64,000 nucleotides of DNA from Podaxis mareebaensis (taxonomy: Eukaryota > Basidiomycota > Agaricomycetes > Agaricales > Agaricaceae), in the NCBI GenBank assembly GCA_018524725.1, contig JAEUWP010000366.1:248001-312000 (forward strand), read 5' to 3'. Of this stretch, positions 1 through 12,627 are shown one piece after another. The notes under the pieces were generated by a model. The model did not search any database. It saw only the letters and a program-made list of their open reading frames with translations, and was not told where the DNA came from. Position 1 is the first letter of the stretch. Each line of letters begins with the position of its first letter. The position numbers were made by a program, and so were the translations under genes.

Positions 1-2809
1 GCGGTCAACATCTGCGAAAGATTAGGTGAGGTTGAAAAGGCACAAATTTGCGTACTGTCCATTGTTGGGACGAAGAGTCTCTCTCGAAGCGAAGAGCAGA
101 TTTTGGAATTGTGAGGTTGAGCGAGATCTCGTCACCGTCAATACGCAGGATGGTATATGAACCATCGATTCGCAGACTGGAGAATCTCTTGACATTGGTT
201 GTCCGCACCCCAAGAATTTTGGTGGTTGAGGGAACTACAGTAAGTCTGGCTAACCTGAACAAAAAATGAGACCTGGTCGATTGAAACCCCATTAAATGTG
301 ATCATACCTCCCGGGACAATTTACCTCTTCGATCTTCCAGCCATTCAAGGACCCACTTTCTTCTGGCCTAAAAACTGTTAGAGTGAAAGGTGAGAGAGGC
401 TTTGACCCATTGATTCCCGTGTGCTTCTGCGTATGCTGTTCAATGAACTCTTGTACCTGATCGTTATTGAGAACTGTAGGGTACCAGTGCCCTTGTCCCT
501 TGTCCTCTCTCATCCTATGAAACTGGAGTTGAGATATGAAAGTTGATGGACGGAATGAGGAATCATACGTGATATTAGAGGCAACTCCATGGATCAGAGA
601 CCATGTCTTTACAACGCTAAAGGATTCTCTGCTGTGCCACACAGGCACATTGTCATCATCTCCCCTATTGAGAAAATAATTAATCCGGCAAACGCCACGA
701 CTAACTATATCAAACGAACCCATGGATAATTAGCACAGGCTTGTCCATAACGTTCGTCAAGAATAGGTCATTGTCGTCCGGAGTCAGTGATGATTCCAGT
801 ATAGCACGTAGCATAGGGTCGATGGAGTGCGCAGATCTACAGTTCAATCATACATTCATTACAAGCCACCAATCAAAAGAACGAAATCGCACATGAGAAC
901 GCCACTTCCGTCAGTTCTTAATCATGATTGAAGGAGAAATGATAGTCTCACCTTGACATAGTTAATGGTACGTATGCTTGTGATTTAATGTATCCAGCGG
1001 CGGGTACGATGGCTAAAACCCTATCGGGGAACCGAGAACCAAGGTACCAGGTTCCCTGTCCTCCATTAGAATGCCCCAAAAGAATCACAGGTGTTCCAAC
1101 TATAAAGGCAAATTCTTTCCAAGAAGACCGCCTGAGAATCTCAGCTAGTGCATCAACGCAGTTCCACGCATCTTCAGCACTTGGTCCGTGCCAATCCAGT
1201 CCCTGGTTGCGGAATTAATAGACCAGGATTTAGTTACGTCAAAAGATGGCTCACCCAAGACGTACGGCCAGTCGGCAGGATGGTCCAGCCGGAATTGCTC
1301 GGCGGTAATGATTGAGCCCAGAAGGCTTGATCGATGATATCCACCCCAGCACCATCTGAAGTATTTAATCAGTGACACCCATCAAGAGGAAGCATGGGGT
1401 TGATTCACGTAGCGCTAAAATCGGTGGATGGTTTATTTGAGGCCGATTGATTGGAGGAATGGCCAAAAATGCGGTAGGCATCGTGTCGCCAAAGAAATAC
1501 GTTGCTTTCAGAGCTACACGCTCATGCGACATTACACCACTACGCTGAACGATTGGGATGGATAAAGTTATACGGTGCTCCTGGCCGGATTCACGAGCCA
1601 AAGTGATCATGACCTCGAGTTCATTGCCATAGAATGGCTCATCTTGTGTGAGAATGAACGGCGCAATACGCAGCTGTGAAGGTGCTATTCTTGTTGGATG
1701 CTTTAATTGGACTTGTATTTCCTAGGAAACAAAGTAAATTCATGTACGTCCAAGCATTATTAAGACATTTGTGTGCGTACCGGACGTTTAGATGTGATGT
1801 GAGTGATAGTCCACCAGTCTCCAACGCTCCTAAACGCTATCCCCATTGCTTCACCAAATGCACGGCCATCAACGAAATCACACAAAACGTCCTGGGATGG
1901 TTCATGCTTTACGACCTGTTGTATGCGTTCGATTTCTACGGATAGGCCAATCACTTGGGTCGGAACCTCCGTGCCATTTCTTCGTGGGTCGCCGAAGAGC
2001 CTGATCTTTAATGCATAATGAGCATCTTTGGTTAAATGATACAACAGCGCCCGCTATTTACCTCGTAGTCTCCGCTTATAAAAATCTCGTACTGAGTCGG
2101 AGTTACGGGGTTTGGGATTGTTGGTAAACTGACGGCGCGCGGAAGGGCTCGTTCCATGTCGTAGATGTTTCCAGCGTACCATTCTGGTGCTAGATCTTCC
2201 CGATCAGTGATGTTCGCTGGCAAGATAGTAAAGTATGACCCTTGCTTGAGTTGCACAAGGAGTCTGAGGGGTTCCGTTTCAGCATTTGTTGCACGCGGAG
2301 GAGTCAGTGTTATGGTTCCTCGGAGGACGGCGTGGTGTTGTAAAGCAGCCCAGCCTTCTGTACGACGAAGGTTCTCCCATCTACGTCCTCAGCCTTGTCA
2401 GCTCAAAATTTGGAGCGGTCAGTACCTGACTTCGGGAAACGAAACTTCGAGGACACCACTGTCTGACAGTTGAGTATTGGTCCATTGAACGACAGCGTTG
2501 TCAGAGTACGAGGAAGGCCAGGTTTTTTCATAGTCGATAGGCCGCAGCACTTGAAGTAGTCGGCTGAAAGCGCGGGTGGGATAAAGGAATGGGCTCACAA
2601 TCTATCGGAAACGATGGTGAAAGATATTGTTGTTCCCGCGCATGGATTGGGAATGGGCCAAGAACATCCCAGTTTTTAGATAGTGTTAGTTTCCATTGGC
2701 TCTGATCCTGGGTTTCATGAAAACTTGTTTGAGCTTGAGTGCTTGCCATAATGTGGTTATGGAATAGACACAAGATCAGCAGTCCGAGACGGTGGATAAT
2801 AAGGCTCAT
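1..2809 (-). CDS. Secreted prolyl-oligopeptidase-like (S9-type) serine hydrolase, 3' end cut off by the window
   Basis: The start at 2809 opens a hydrophobic signal peptide (MSLIIHRLGLLILCLF), followed by a WDVLGPFPIHARE segment typical of large fungal secreted S9-like proteins. The catalytic part contains an oxyanion-type ALHGAGVD motif, which forms only when an intron near 1325-1390 is removed, and the nucleophile elbow GHSNGGQGTWYLGSRFPDR near 1020-1065, whose Ser is the predicted catalytic residue. At least five introns are implied by frame shifts between open stretches. The last visible reading frame, near 50, runs into a good donor (GTACGC) and acceptor (CGCAG), so the protein continues beyond the window's left edge and the C-terminus is unseen. 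The fold and extracellular location are well supported. The substrate, peptide or ester, cannot be told. The gene is divergent from TMA7 with a 173-bp gap. Confidence 0.8.
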
Positions 2810-2982
2810 TTTGTTCCTACGAGAGGGATTAACAGATATCAGGAAGTCGCCGAATAATGGGAAAAGGGCTGGACTGGCGTGAAAGTGGCTGTGTTATTGA
2901 CCTGGAGCGTTGGAAACAAACAAATGTATAAGTGATCAACTGCGCTAATTATTTGTGACTCGAGCCGTCGAACACTCTTATC

Positions 2983-3371
2983 ATGTCTAGTCGACAAGGA
3001 GGGAAGCTGAAGCCGTTGAAGGTAGGCTGGGACGAAAGAGGTTGTATTGTGTGTGCTGATAAGCTGTTACTCAGGCGCCCAAGAAGGACAAGAAGGAAGA
3101 TACAGAGGAGGACATTGAGTTCAAAAAGAAGAAGAAAGCTGAAGAGGAAGCTTTGAAGGCTGCGAGGGAGAAAGGTATGTTGGCATACTTGAAGCATTAG
3201 ATCGCAGCTGACCCCCTGTAGCCATGAAAGGTATGCACTGGGCTATGATTTCGATTCTTAGCTCACCATTCCCACAGCTGGTCCTCTGGTGGGTGGGGGC
3301 ATCAAGAAGTGAGCGTAAGCTTCAGGAGAATAACACAATGCTGACACAATTGCAGGAGCGGAAAGAAATAA
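2983..3371 (+). CDS. TMA7: Translation machinery-associated protein TMA7, five exons
   Basis: TMA7 is a tiny, highly basic, ribosome-associated protein conserved in eukaryotes. The gene reads through five exons: 2983-3021, 3075-3174, 3222-3230, 3278-3308 and 3356-3371. The N-terminus MSSRQGGKLKPLK and the C-terminus GPLVGGGIKKSGKK match the family's two conserved ends; between them lies a Lys/Glu-rich helix. The final SGKK tail appears only when the GTGAGC donor at 3309 is used; reading through would stop right after GGGIKK. The predicted 64 residues equal the usual family length. The third exon is only 9 nt. No single open frame reveals this gene, so simple ORF calling would miss it. Confidence 0.96.
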
Positions 3372-3579
3372 AGAAAGCACGGTTAGATTGGTACATAATA
3401 GGCTCTGAGGCATGCGCGTGGATGTAGTGAGTTTCGGTAGTACGCTACGGAAGGAAGCTTTGGCATTGTTTGTGTTAATATTTCTACGCATGATGGTCGA
3501 GTTGCCAGTCGGAATCTACCAATCACGTCTCTCCCTCCCAATATCTCTTCTCTCTCCTTCACTCTCCACGCAAAACTCC

Positions 3580-6351
3580 ATGCTGGGCTCATTGCAAGGC
3601 CTGCCGCCTAATAACCAGCAACAGCAAGGTCAACAGCAGCAGCAATCCCAACAACATCAAAACCAGTCGAATGCCATACCGCCACCTCCTCCACAAAATG
3701 GCCAAGACGTCACGCTTTCCAGCGTACTGCATTTCCTCCAGTCTGAGTGGAGACGCTATGAGCGCGACCGAAATGAGTGGGAGATCGAAAGAGCGGAAAT
3801 GCGGGTTAGTTTTCGTGTCCTGCGATGGCACTCTCGCGCCTTTCCAGTCTCACAATACTTCATAGGCACGAATTGCACTGCTAGAAGGAGAGAAACGATC
3901 GTTTGACAATGTCAAACTTGACCTTATGCGTCGAATCAAAATGCTCGAGTTCGTTTTACGCATGGAACGGTGAGCCAAGTCCTCTTTATGTATTGTTTGT
4001 TGCCTGACGTGGGTATTCTAGCTCGAAGCAGTTCTCTCAGACTTCTTCCCAATCCAACCCTCCCTCGAAGCTTGCGGCCATTCAAGCTCACGGATCATCT
4101 ACTGGTTCAAAGGACGACCTGGGAAGTCACAAGGAGGAAAGCGGTGGGAGTTCTCCTCGAAGCGAAGGTGCGTCTCACTGCAGTATTCAGCAGGGTTACA
4201 AACTAACATTTATAAGATTCTCCGCTTCCCGAGAGTCGACTGTCGAACGGGGGACTTATCTTAGGTGCTGGAGGTAGACCTGTCTCTTACTCCTTCCCGA
4301 ACTCGTCTGACAGTCTGGCAGCATCCACTATAGCTGGACTCGGTAAAGCTCCTCTCGGACGTGACCCAAAGAGCAGAGCTCGTAGCCGCGACTACCTCAA
4401 ACAGTGCGTTCAAGATCGTGTTCGGAGATCCAAATTTCTCACATTTGGTTCTTAACCAGATGCCTTCAAGAGATTTCCTACTTAACATCCCCTCAAGCTA
4501 TGAACCCATTACCCAATCGACCACTTCTTAATAACCCCTCGATACCCCTTTCACTTCCTAATGTTCCTTCCTTCGACCAACTTCCTTACAATGGCAGGCC
4601 GCGAAAGGTCCTACCTGAGGGAGGAAAAGAGTTTCCATTACTGAACGGCATCAACTCTTTATCTGGTCCTTCTTCTGCGCCGGCAACCTCTGGGCCCCAA
4701 ATCCCGCTATTGGAACGTAATAATCCCCTAGCTGCAGGGAACCCTCCTGCACTGGGTCCGCTGGGTTCAGCTGCTCCCTCAACTTCGGCTCATCCGTCAT
4801 CTCTACCTACCGCTCCTGGTGACAAGGAAAAGGAGACAGAACCGGACAGTAGGCAAATTACTGCCATTTACCGCCCTGATGATGCCGGCGAGTGGAAGGA
4901 GAAACTGAGACAATCCCATGAAGCTGCAGAACAGGCCCGTCTAGCAAAGGAAAACCAAACAGGCGTCCACGCATGGGAACCGCGGCGGGATGATGATGAT
5001 GAGTTAAAGGATGCAGAAATGGACATTGACGATGATGAATCTTCGGTAGTAGGAGAAGGTGAAGATGCCAAAGTATGGAAAGCCAAAAGGACGCTCAGAA
5101 AGTTAGTGGGTTAATAAGAAACTATGGTTCATCTTACTGAGGATATTCCCCGACAGTCACTTGGATGCTGTCAGAGCAGTCGCATTCCATCCCAGCGAAC
5201 TCTGTTTGGCAACAGGAGGTGATGATTGCACCGTAAAGATCTGGAGAATGGAAGTTTCTAGCCTTGCATCGTCTTCGTGCGTAACTTTCCTTGATTCCTT
5301 GATTACGTCGTTCAATGTTCCTGATCCCGCTTCTAACTTTATAGGACCCGGCCAACAACGGAGGTTGAGCCTCAGCTTACCCTCCGCGGTCACTCAGCAG
5401 CTATCACCCGGCTGATCCATTCCCCATCCAAGCAGTTATTATATTCAGCATCTTTGGATTCCTCCATCAGGATATGGGCACTGCCCGCGCCATCCCATAC
5501 CACTTATGCACCATATGATGAAACACGAGCGCGAGGGGAGCTCATCGGTCATACGGACGCTGTATGGGATCTCGCCCTTGTCAAGGACGAGAACACGTTG
5601 ATTAGCTGTGGTGCAGAGGGTGCTGTGAAAGTTTGGGATGTCAGCGGGCCTTCTGGCGGTGGATCTCTGAAGTTATCATGGCGCTGGAATGGTCTTGAAA
5701 GTAGCAATGATTTCGAAGATGACGCAGACGCAGACATTCCAGGCGCTACTTCGGTCGAAGTTCTGAAAACAGACCTCAAGAAAGTTGCAGTTGCTTACCA
5801 GAACGCAGTTGTCAAAATCTTTGATATCGAGACTGGCAAAGAAGTGATCCGTCTGCAGAGTGATACAACATACGGTACGTCGTTTCCATTGGGGATTGGA
5901 TATTTGCATTAATTTCTGCCAAAAGATGGCACTCCCGCAACGCAAATCAATTCTATTGCATCGCATCCAAGTATGCCTCTTCTCGTGACGGCCCACGAAG
6001 ACAAGTACATCAAGATCTTTGATGTGCTCACAGGTTCGCGGCGAATTACATATCTCAGAAAATCACCGCTAATGCTTTATCTTAGGACAATGCACGCACT
6101 CGATGTTGGCTCATCTGGACGGTGTCACATCATTGTCGATAGACGCGTCTGGATTTACATTGGTCTCGGGAAGCCATGATTGCTCTGTACGTTTCTGGGA
6201 CATGGCCGGATCGCGATCATGTATTCAGGAAATTACAACCCATCGAGAAAAGGCTCGGGAGGGTGTCCTCGATGTAGAGTTCCATCCAACCTTGCCAGTC
6301 ATGGTTAGCGCTGGAGCCGACGGTGTTGTGAAGCTGTATGCCTCGTCATGA
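3580..6351 (+). CDS. Striatin-family scaffold of the STRIPAK complex
   Basis: Striatins (fungal PRO11/Far8) hold phosphatase PP2A, Mob3, kinases and SIKE-type partners together in STRIPAK, which controls hyphal fusion and sexual development. The protein starts at 3580 with a Gln/Pro-rich stretch, then LSSVLHFLQSEWRRYERDRN and a coiled coil (MRRIKMLEFVLRMER), the conserved striatin dimerisation and caveolin/PP2A-binding region. LQEISYLTSPQAMNPLPNRP follows, then a Ser/Pro-rich linker with an acidic cluster (near 5000-5050). At least six WD40 repeats make up the C-terminal half, for example GDDCTVKIWR, DSSIRIWALP, EGAVKVWDVSG and HDCSVRFWDMA, ending at the TGA at 6349-6351. The domain order equals the family's. 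Introns interrupt both the coiled coil and the propeller. The upstream Met at 3412 belongs to the TMA7 3' region and was not used. Confidence 0.93.
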
Positions 6352-6818
6352 GCACAGCGGTTGATCATGTTTCAAGTGATCTGTCATTACCTTGCTTATA
6401 GACTTGTTACATGCTTGGGACGGGAACCATTTTGCATTGATCACGTTCGTTGTCCTTGTTTTTCTCTCCTTCTCTTTCCTCTTCCTTTTCCCTCTTTTAC
6501 GAGTGTTATGTTATTTTTGCGCTTTCATTGTAGCAATAATAATGCTTTCGGATCACGTCATTCAGAAGCAGATGTTACGGGTCGAGTTCTCAACAGTCAT
6601 GTCATGATACAGTACATCGTAAGAGAGCTATGCTACAGTAATCGCGTAAAAGTACACGGTATATATCCCTATCTAGGATACACGTCCGACTAAAAAGTCG
6701 GAGCCAAGTCAGATTTGGACAATCAACAAAAAAGATCGGAGACAAAAATTCCGAGTATGGTCGTCGACCGAAGTCTAGTATAAACTCAAATACCTATCGG
6801 ATGCGTCAATCAATAGCT
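6352..6818. other. Intergenic gap between convergent genes
   Basis: Both flanking genes end here (striatin from the left, the phosphodiesterase from the right). The sequence is T-rich then AT-rich, as expected for 3' UTRs. It includes a 6-bp stem hairpin at 6685-6702, listed separately. No coding signal is seen. Confidence 0.6.
6685..6702. repeat. Short perfect hairpin (TCCGAC / GTCGGA, 6-nt loop)
   Basis: A perfect inverted repeat TCCGAC-TAAAAA-GTCGGA lies between the 3' ends of two convergent genes. It could sit in the 3' UTR of either transcript. Such short stems also arise by chance, so a role in 3'-end formation is only a possibility. Confidence 0.35.
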
Positions 6819-8133
6819 CTAGCTTGAGTAGTAGAAGTGAAACATACTAATCCACATTCCCGGCTCGGCACATTCAATCATGACACCTAAATTGCGGGCC
6901 TTCACAAGTTCCCTAACCTGCTCGGTAATCAAATGCCTTGTAGGCTTGTCACCATCATCGCTGGTCATATCGTCCTTGCAATGTGTCACATAGACACGGA
7001 GATCTTTGAGGACATCGGTCAGCTCATCGTCTTCGATAGGATTGGTCTTCTGACGTTTCCTAGCTGGCCTAGCCGACGTTTTGAATGCCTGTTCTTTGCG
7101 GTGAGCCACCACTTCTTTCGCAAGAGCTGTCAGCTCAGCCGCGAGGTGTTCTGGAGTGAGATGGCCGTAGAGCATGTCATCGGAGCGTCCCGAAGGCCAC
7201 GAGCATTCAATAAAGATTGCTTTAAGGGTATCCGGGATTTTTGGAGCCGCTACGCGCCAGACATCAATGGTACGTGGGACCGAAGCCACTGAATCTGGTT
7301 CGACGTCCCCAAAAAAGAGAAATTCAGTCGAGGAAGGATCATGACGGATGAAAAAGGCGGAAGAGGTGTAAGAGCCGTCTACGTATGTTCCGTGACTAAG
7401 TGGGAAGCTCCGGACGGAAATGGGTGAATGAACGGGGTGGTATTTTTCATCTGCATCTAGGCTGAGAGGAATTGAGCGGAGAGACAGGCAACTGAATGAC
7501 GACATACGTTTTGTACAGAAACTTGTATTCCTCGTCGGATTCCTTCCAAGACGCGAGACTAGGCCAGAGACGGTCAGAGAATATCGTTTCCAAGTCTTGT
7601 AGTGTTTGTTTTGCGGCATATATGGTCTTTCGTGGGCCACGAAGAGAACCGGCTGAAATGACAAGGCTGTTGACGTGATCTAAATGGGCGTGGGTGATTA
7701 GGTAGGAGCTGGAGTGCAGTGAGCGATTAGTGAGAAGTCAATCACAAACATAATGAACATATACCGAACAAAAGAATAGATTTCGCTCGCGGTATACGCC
7801 CGCTTTCTCGTATTGATGTCGTTCACCACAGATTGGTCCAGAAGCTGGGGGTTCTGTTTAAGGAGTTGACGCAGAGCGCCCTGGCCGGAACCTGTGTACA
7901 AATCAGCTTATCCGGTTTTTTCATGCCCTTCCTTGGTGTCCGTACCCGCTTCAAGAGCTATGATGCCATCTTCCCATTTTGCATCTGCTGTCTTGAGAAG
8001 ATAGCTGTAATGTTGATTTTGTCTTTAAAAAACGCGATTGGCGCTCATGAGACGACTCGACTCACCCAGATAGATTGGTCTCATCGGGACCTCCACCCGA
8101 GCCGATAACGAGCAAGTTGAGAGCACCAGTCAT
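6819..8133 (-). CDS. Class II (PDE1-type) 3',5'-cyclic-nucleotide phosphodiesterase
   Basis: Class II phosphodiesterases hydrolyse cAMP to AMP and lower PKA activity. The start at 8133 gives MTGALNLLVIGSGGGPDETN, the N-terminal glycine loop of the family. YLITHAHLDHVNSL near 7670-7705 is the metal-binding HxHxDH motif of the metallo-beta-lactamase fold. FLFFGDVEPDSVASVPRTID near 7290-7320 supplies further metal ligands, and IFIECSWPSGRSDDMLYGHL near 7170-7215 is the class II signature. A Lys/Arg-rich insert (KTSARPARKRQKTN) looks like a nuclear-localisation or loop segment. Introns lie in the N-terminal half. It is convergent with striatin. A PKA-type catalytic subunit lies about 6.4 kb to the right. 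Confidence 0.93.
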
Positions 8134-9358
8134 TCGGTTGTAACGGTTTCTCGTGGTTCAAACTATCGTCAAGAACGTCCTGTTGTTCGTTCTGTCAGTG
8201 TGGGCTTGTCCAGGGGTACTCCCTAGGGGTGAAAGGCAAACAATATATAAGGGCTGTACGTCTATGATGTCGCTTGACAATGTTTGGAAAACTGTCTTGG
8301 TTGAGAGGCTGATTCTCATTTATCAAATGAGGTGAGGCCGACCTATTGACTGTAAGCCAGAGAAAGATCTGCCAGGCTCCCCGTCGGAGACTGGCACTTG
8401 TTTGCTTGCCGTTAAACTGGTTAAATGTCTACTGAATTTGATGGGCGTTTCAAAAAAGTGATTGGTGTGCTGAATCGGAGTTTCGAACTGTCGGATTGAC
8501 AATCCCTGGAAATTGCATTATGACGGTAGCTATAGCATCAAATTAAGTACTTACGTCCAGATAATTTGTGGATGGTGGTGCGTATTGCACCTTGTGCGAC
8601 TGTATACCGTGGCGACCTCGAGCAGGCCTATATTCTAAGCCACCGCATGGTTCAGTCCTTTCTTATACTACCTCCTCCAACCAGTACAAGAAGCGGCACA
8701 ACAATAGAGTCACACTGCGTGCTTCTGATTCATGTTAACCACAACGTGCCTGCTCGGAGTAACTTATCTTTGTCCTCGGTATAGCAAGGACACATGCCCA
8801 GTCGCATGGAACCCGGCGCGGTAAGCTGGAACGCCGATTATGCCCAGCCCATGGCCTACAGCATTCTTGCAAGTCGATCATTATGATATGTTCACTGTGC
8901 ATTGAGCTCAGACGTCGGTTTCCCGGATCAGAGGGCTTAGTGGAGGGTTGGGACGCTCCGCAGTCGGATACGACTCGGGAAAGACTATACAATTGGAGTG
9001 ACAAACCAGATCTAACTACTCATCCTGTACGAGGCATGTGGTCAGTTCAAGAATGTTCGGGGAACAAGAGGAATCGTCAAGGCGAATCGTGCATTGAATA
9101 ATAGATATTGCATATTGACTGATTGATTATGTACATTGACCTGAGCTTGAATCTTGCTGATGCGGACGTTGAACCAGAGGTCTGAAGGCCTGACCTACAA
9201 GCACCCATATTCAACACTTGTGCAACTTGCTAGCTTGATCTTTGTCACAGCCGACGCAAGAACCCTTTGTCGAATACCTGTTTTCCAGCCTCCGCCTTGC
9301 CCAACTATCCCGTCTTTCTGTCCTACAGACATCCAATCCATTTCACTGTGTGGCAAGC
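8134..9358. other. Intergenic region, divergent promoters
   Basis: This 1.2-kb stretch separates the start of the phosphodiesterase gene from the next plus-strand start. A TATATA element sits at about 8239-8249, near 110 bp before the phosphodiesterase start. Short ORFs inside show no recognisable domain and no splice-supported continuation. No tRNA-like B box with a pairing A box was seen. Confidence 0.5.
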
Positions 9359-11729
9359 ATGTCCCAACCCCCAGGGAACGAGAACGTTGCAAGGAACAAT
9401 GATAGATTGTTCAGCATATATGAAGACCATCTGAAGATACCAAATGTCAAAGACTATGGTGATACTGCGACAAAACTCGCTGCCTGGTTGGGTGATTCTA
9501 AAGCGTATTATACTGCTGCAAGGCCAAGAGTACGTCTTGATATGTTTGTCATAGTAGGTTTGCTTATGTTTTTTAGATAGTGAAACTACTCATTGTGCGC
9601 CACGACGACCGAATAACATAACCTGCTGATTCCTCATGCTACCTGTAGACTGCGCAAATGACCCTTCGAGAAGCCGTCGGATACACTTTGGACCTTACCA
9701 CACCTTTCCTACCTGCCCAGTACCTTCACCATCCATTGACAGCCAGCTATGTGGGGCTTGTCCAAGCTATTGCTCCATTTTGTGGTCTTTTTGTTGAGCC
9801 TCACCTAAGCGGTAAGTATTTGCCAGACGCTAACTTCGCCTTGCCTGACCTCGCTCCAAGACGCCGTCGCCCACTTGTTACAATCAATTGAAGGCATATC
9901 CATCCCTGACGCGTCTGTTCTCTCGCCACCTGCTTCTACCAGGTCAATCTATATGTATCATTCGACACGCTCCGTGGTTGTTCTCACTCAATCAGAAGTC
10001 AACAGCCTCTTGCCGCTCCTAGCCCTTTGTCTTCTGCGCGAAACGCAAGGGCGTCAATCCAGGACACCAGAGCGACGGAACCTTCAGTTACTATGGGGCA
10101 ATCAAGTCCGTCTGGCAGTTCGCACTTTCTGGATGATAATCTGCAAAAGACCCAAACAACACCGAGAGGAAGAAACCAGACACTGGCTGGAACTCACAAG
10201 GCAATCACTGCTGAAACCGTTGAAACCCCCCTACAGCATTCTGTCTCTGCCACCACTCCTAATCACATTCAACCTACGACGACCAACGTTCGAAAGGTCA
10301 GTTCCTTTGCATTATTTATTCTTCACCTTCTGATTGTTCATCGCAGAGCCCGAGCCCGGAGATCGTCTTTCTGGGTGCTTCCGGAAGCGTGGCGAATGAG
10401 CGTGGTGAATTTGATGGAACCACTCCGCCTACTACCTCCACCCCGAATAGCCTTAATGCCGGTCAAGCCTCCAAAAACTCCGGGAAAGTCAAAGCGAAAA
10501 GGAAGAGAAAAGTCGACATTGCGGCCTTTGTTCAAAGTGATCTCCAAGACTTCAAACAAAAACAGGCTCACGCACAGCGTCAGGCACTTGAATCGGTACC
10601 TTTCATCAAAAAGGAGCCAGAAACGGAACAGGTACCCCTGGTCGTCAGTGTTGGACAGCAGGCCGACAAAGACGCAGTAACCGCTGTTCAAACTTCCGTC
10701 CAACAGCCTGCCACCATCCAGGCTTCGCAACTTATCGGCGCGTCCCCGAACCCCCTCATGCCCCTAGCTACTGCGCAGCGAACTCAAGAACATGAACCAA
10801 CCCAGATTCAAATACCACGGCCGTTCATGATTTCCGAAAATTCTGGATTGGCTCGACTCTTCGAATGGTACGAAGAGTACAGATTCGCGAAGAGAGCCAG
10901 TGAAGACAATGCGAACAAGGATGTCAAAATGTCAGATGTACAAAATAAAGAGGAAACGCGAGATAATACGGGCTTAGTGGAGGATATCGCCATCCTTGAC
11001 TTGGCAGCGCAAGAATCTGAAAGATGGTTTCAAGTTGTTGCACTTACACCGGGTCATACACAAGACACATGTATGGAATTTACGCTCGATATAGCCCAGC
11101 CCAGCTTGGATCCTGTTTTAAAGTGGTTAAATAGGTCAACTCTACCACTTAAGTGAGTTTATTACCCTCTTTTCCATGTACACTGATAATGAAATGTTGG
11201 TAGAGAGCTCAGATCAAGCTATTGTCTATCCTTAGGATGCTATTCCTCTCGGGAGCTCATGAAGCACCTGGGAAATAAATTAGAACTAACGACTGATGCC
11301 CGTGTCACGAAAGCTATCACTTCCTCCGCGTCAGCTTGGCCTCAAAACGGAGGTTTAACGATGAACGTTAGTTTTGGCGGTTCAAGGAAGGATTTGCCCT
11401 TGGCACCACCACTGGTTGTAAGCATATTTTCTTGAGAATGTATGCTCGTGATTGTTCACGCGATATGATAGGCTACTGGAGATGGTTTCGTTGACGTTTC
11501 CGAGTTCGTTGCACTTGGGAAGAACAGTATATTGATCCATCAACAAGAGAGAGACTTCACGGATTATACATTCGTGCTTCAAGTCCACCACCCAACTTTC
11601 AAGCAACTGCAGGAAATTGTTGAACATCGTAAACAGGAGATTGAATGGAGGGACTGGTTAGTGGACATCACACGTCCCTTAGAGACTAATATACCCGCAC
11701 GTGCATTGGCACCTAATACACCCACATAG
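9359..11729 (+). CDS. Unrecognised multi-exon protein with basic/disordered centre and ordered C-terminus
   Basis: I do not recognise this protein. It starts at 9359 (MSQPPGNENVARNN) with a short folded-looking part (REAVGYTLDLTTPFLPAQYL), in which several introns of about 50-80 nt fall. The middle, around 10,400-10,800, is low complexity with a strong basic motif (KAKRKRKVDIA), likely a nuclear-localisation signal, and Gln/Thr-rich stretches. The last 250 residues look ordered: ERWFQVVALTPGHTQDTCME, then RELMKHLGNKLELTTDARV, then GDGFVDVSEFVALGKNSILI and a DYTFVLQVHHPTFKQL segment. The alternation of Gly, Asp and hydrophobic residues in that last part suggests a beta-rich domain. It ends at the TAG at 11727-11729. 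A nuclear, possibly chromatin or SUMO/ubiquitin-related role would be a guess; no catalytic motif was seen. Confidence 0.75.
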
Positions 11730-12627
11730 AATTTAATATACCTTCTGGCTTATACACCTGTCCTCTGTATTACAAAGTTCAATGGTGAATCATTGTGTAA
11801 TAAGGGAAAGCCTGAATGTCTGAGTCTTGAAAAGATTTTACCCGCTAAAAACTTGTCGAAAATGGTTTGCGAATACACCTTAGTGTGCCCTGCTTTATGA
11901 GCCCAGCCACCTCTGGAGTAGTTACCAGAATGAATTCATACAATGTGCTACCAGCTCCTACTTGTTACTTAAGTAGAACAGAAGTCCAGACCTTCAAATG
12001 ATATATCACTTCCTGTGTTGACAAGTTCCATGCCGCCAATTGCGAGCATTGCCGGTCCAACCGCACAGAGTTCTGTAAGATATTTCAATTGTTTCGCAGG
12101 CGGGACTTATGGGACGACAACTATTACAGCGGAGGGGGCTGACAAACACTAGTTGTAAACAGCGAGAATTTGATTCTGTGGCGCTCCTTCCAGGTCGCAG
12201 TTATACAAAACCTCAAAATGCTGTACCTTCAAGTGGGTCTGTGGCTGTCTATGGACTCTCGTGCAGTTTTTGGTGATGCATCTTTTTTTAGCTTTGAGTG
12301 CTGCATTAGTAATCCACCATCTTCCTTAATACTCTCTTTCCTTTGTTTTTTCGCTGGAACTTGACCGAGTACTGCTGCATAAAGTACTAATTGGCAAGGT
12401 AGTATGCTGCGGACCGACCACTTGAAAGCGGGCTTACCGATTCATTGATTATTTCACCATTGAGTAAAGCGGTTCGCGCATTATGTAAACGGATTTGGTC
12501 AATCGTAAGCTATCTTAAGGGCTGCTTGGTGAGCCAATTACTTCTGTGTCAATGTTGATTACATAGGAACCTTGATACAAATATTACTGTTGGGTGGACA
12601 GGAATTACTTAAAGCGCCGCCCAGCCT
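11730..12627. other. Intergenic region
   Basis: About 0.9 kb without a supported gene. It holds the 3' region of the unrecognised gene and the promoter of the dioxygenase gene. Only short unsupported ORFs occur, such as a 64-codon frame at 12170-12364. Confidence 0.5.

Noticed and set aside
8140..8165. tRNA-like B-box sequence (GGTTCAAAC)
   Set aside because: The following bases do not complete the GGTTCRANNCC consensus and no acceptor stem or A box pairs with it.
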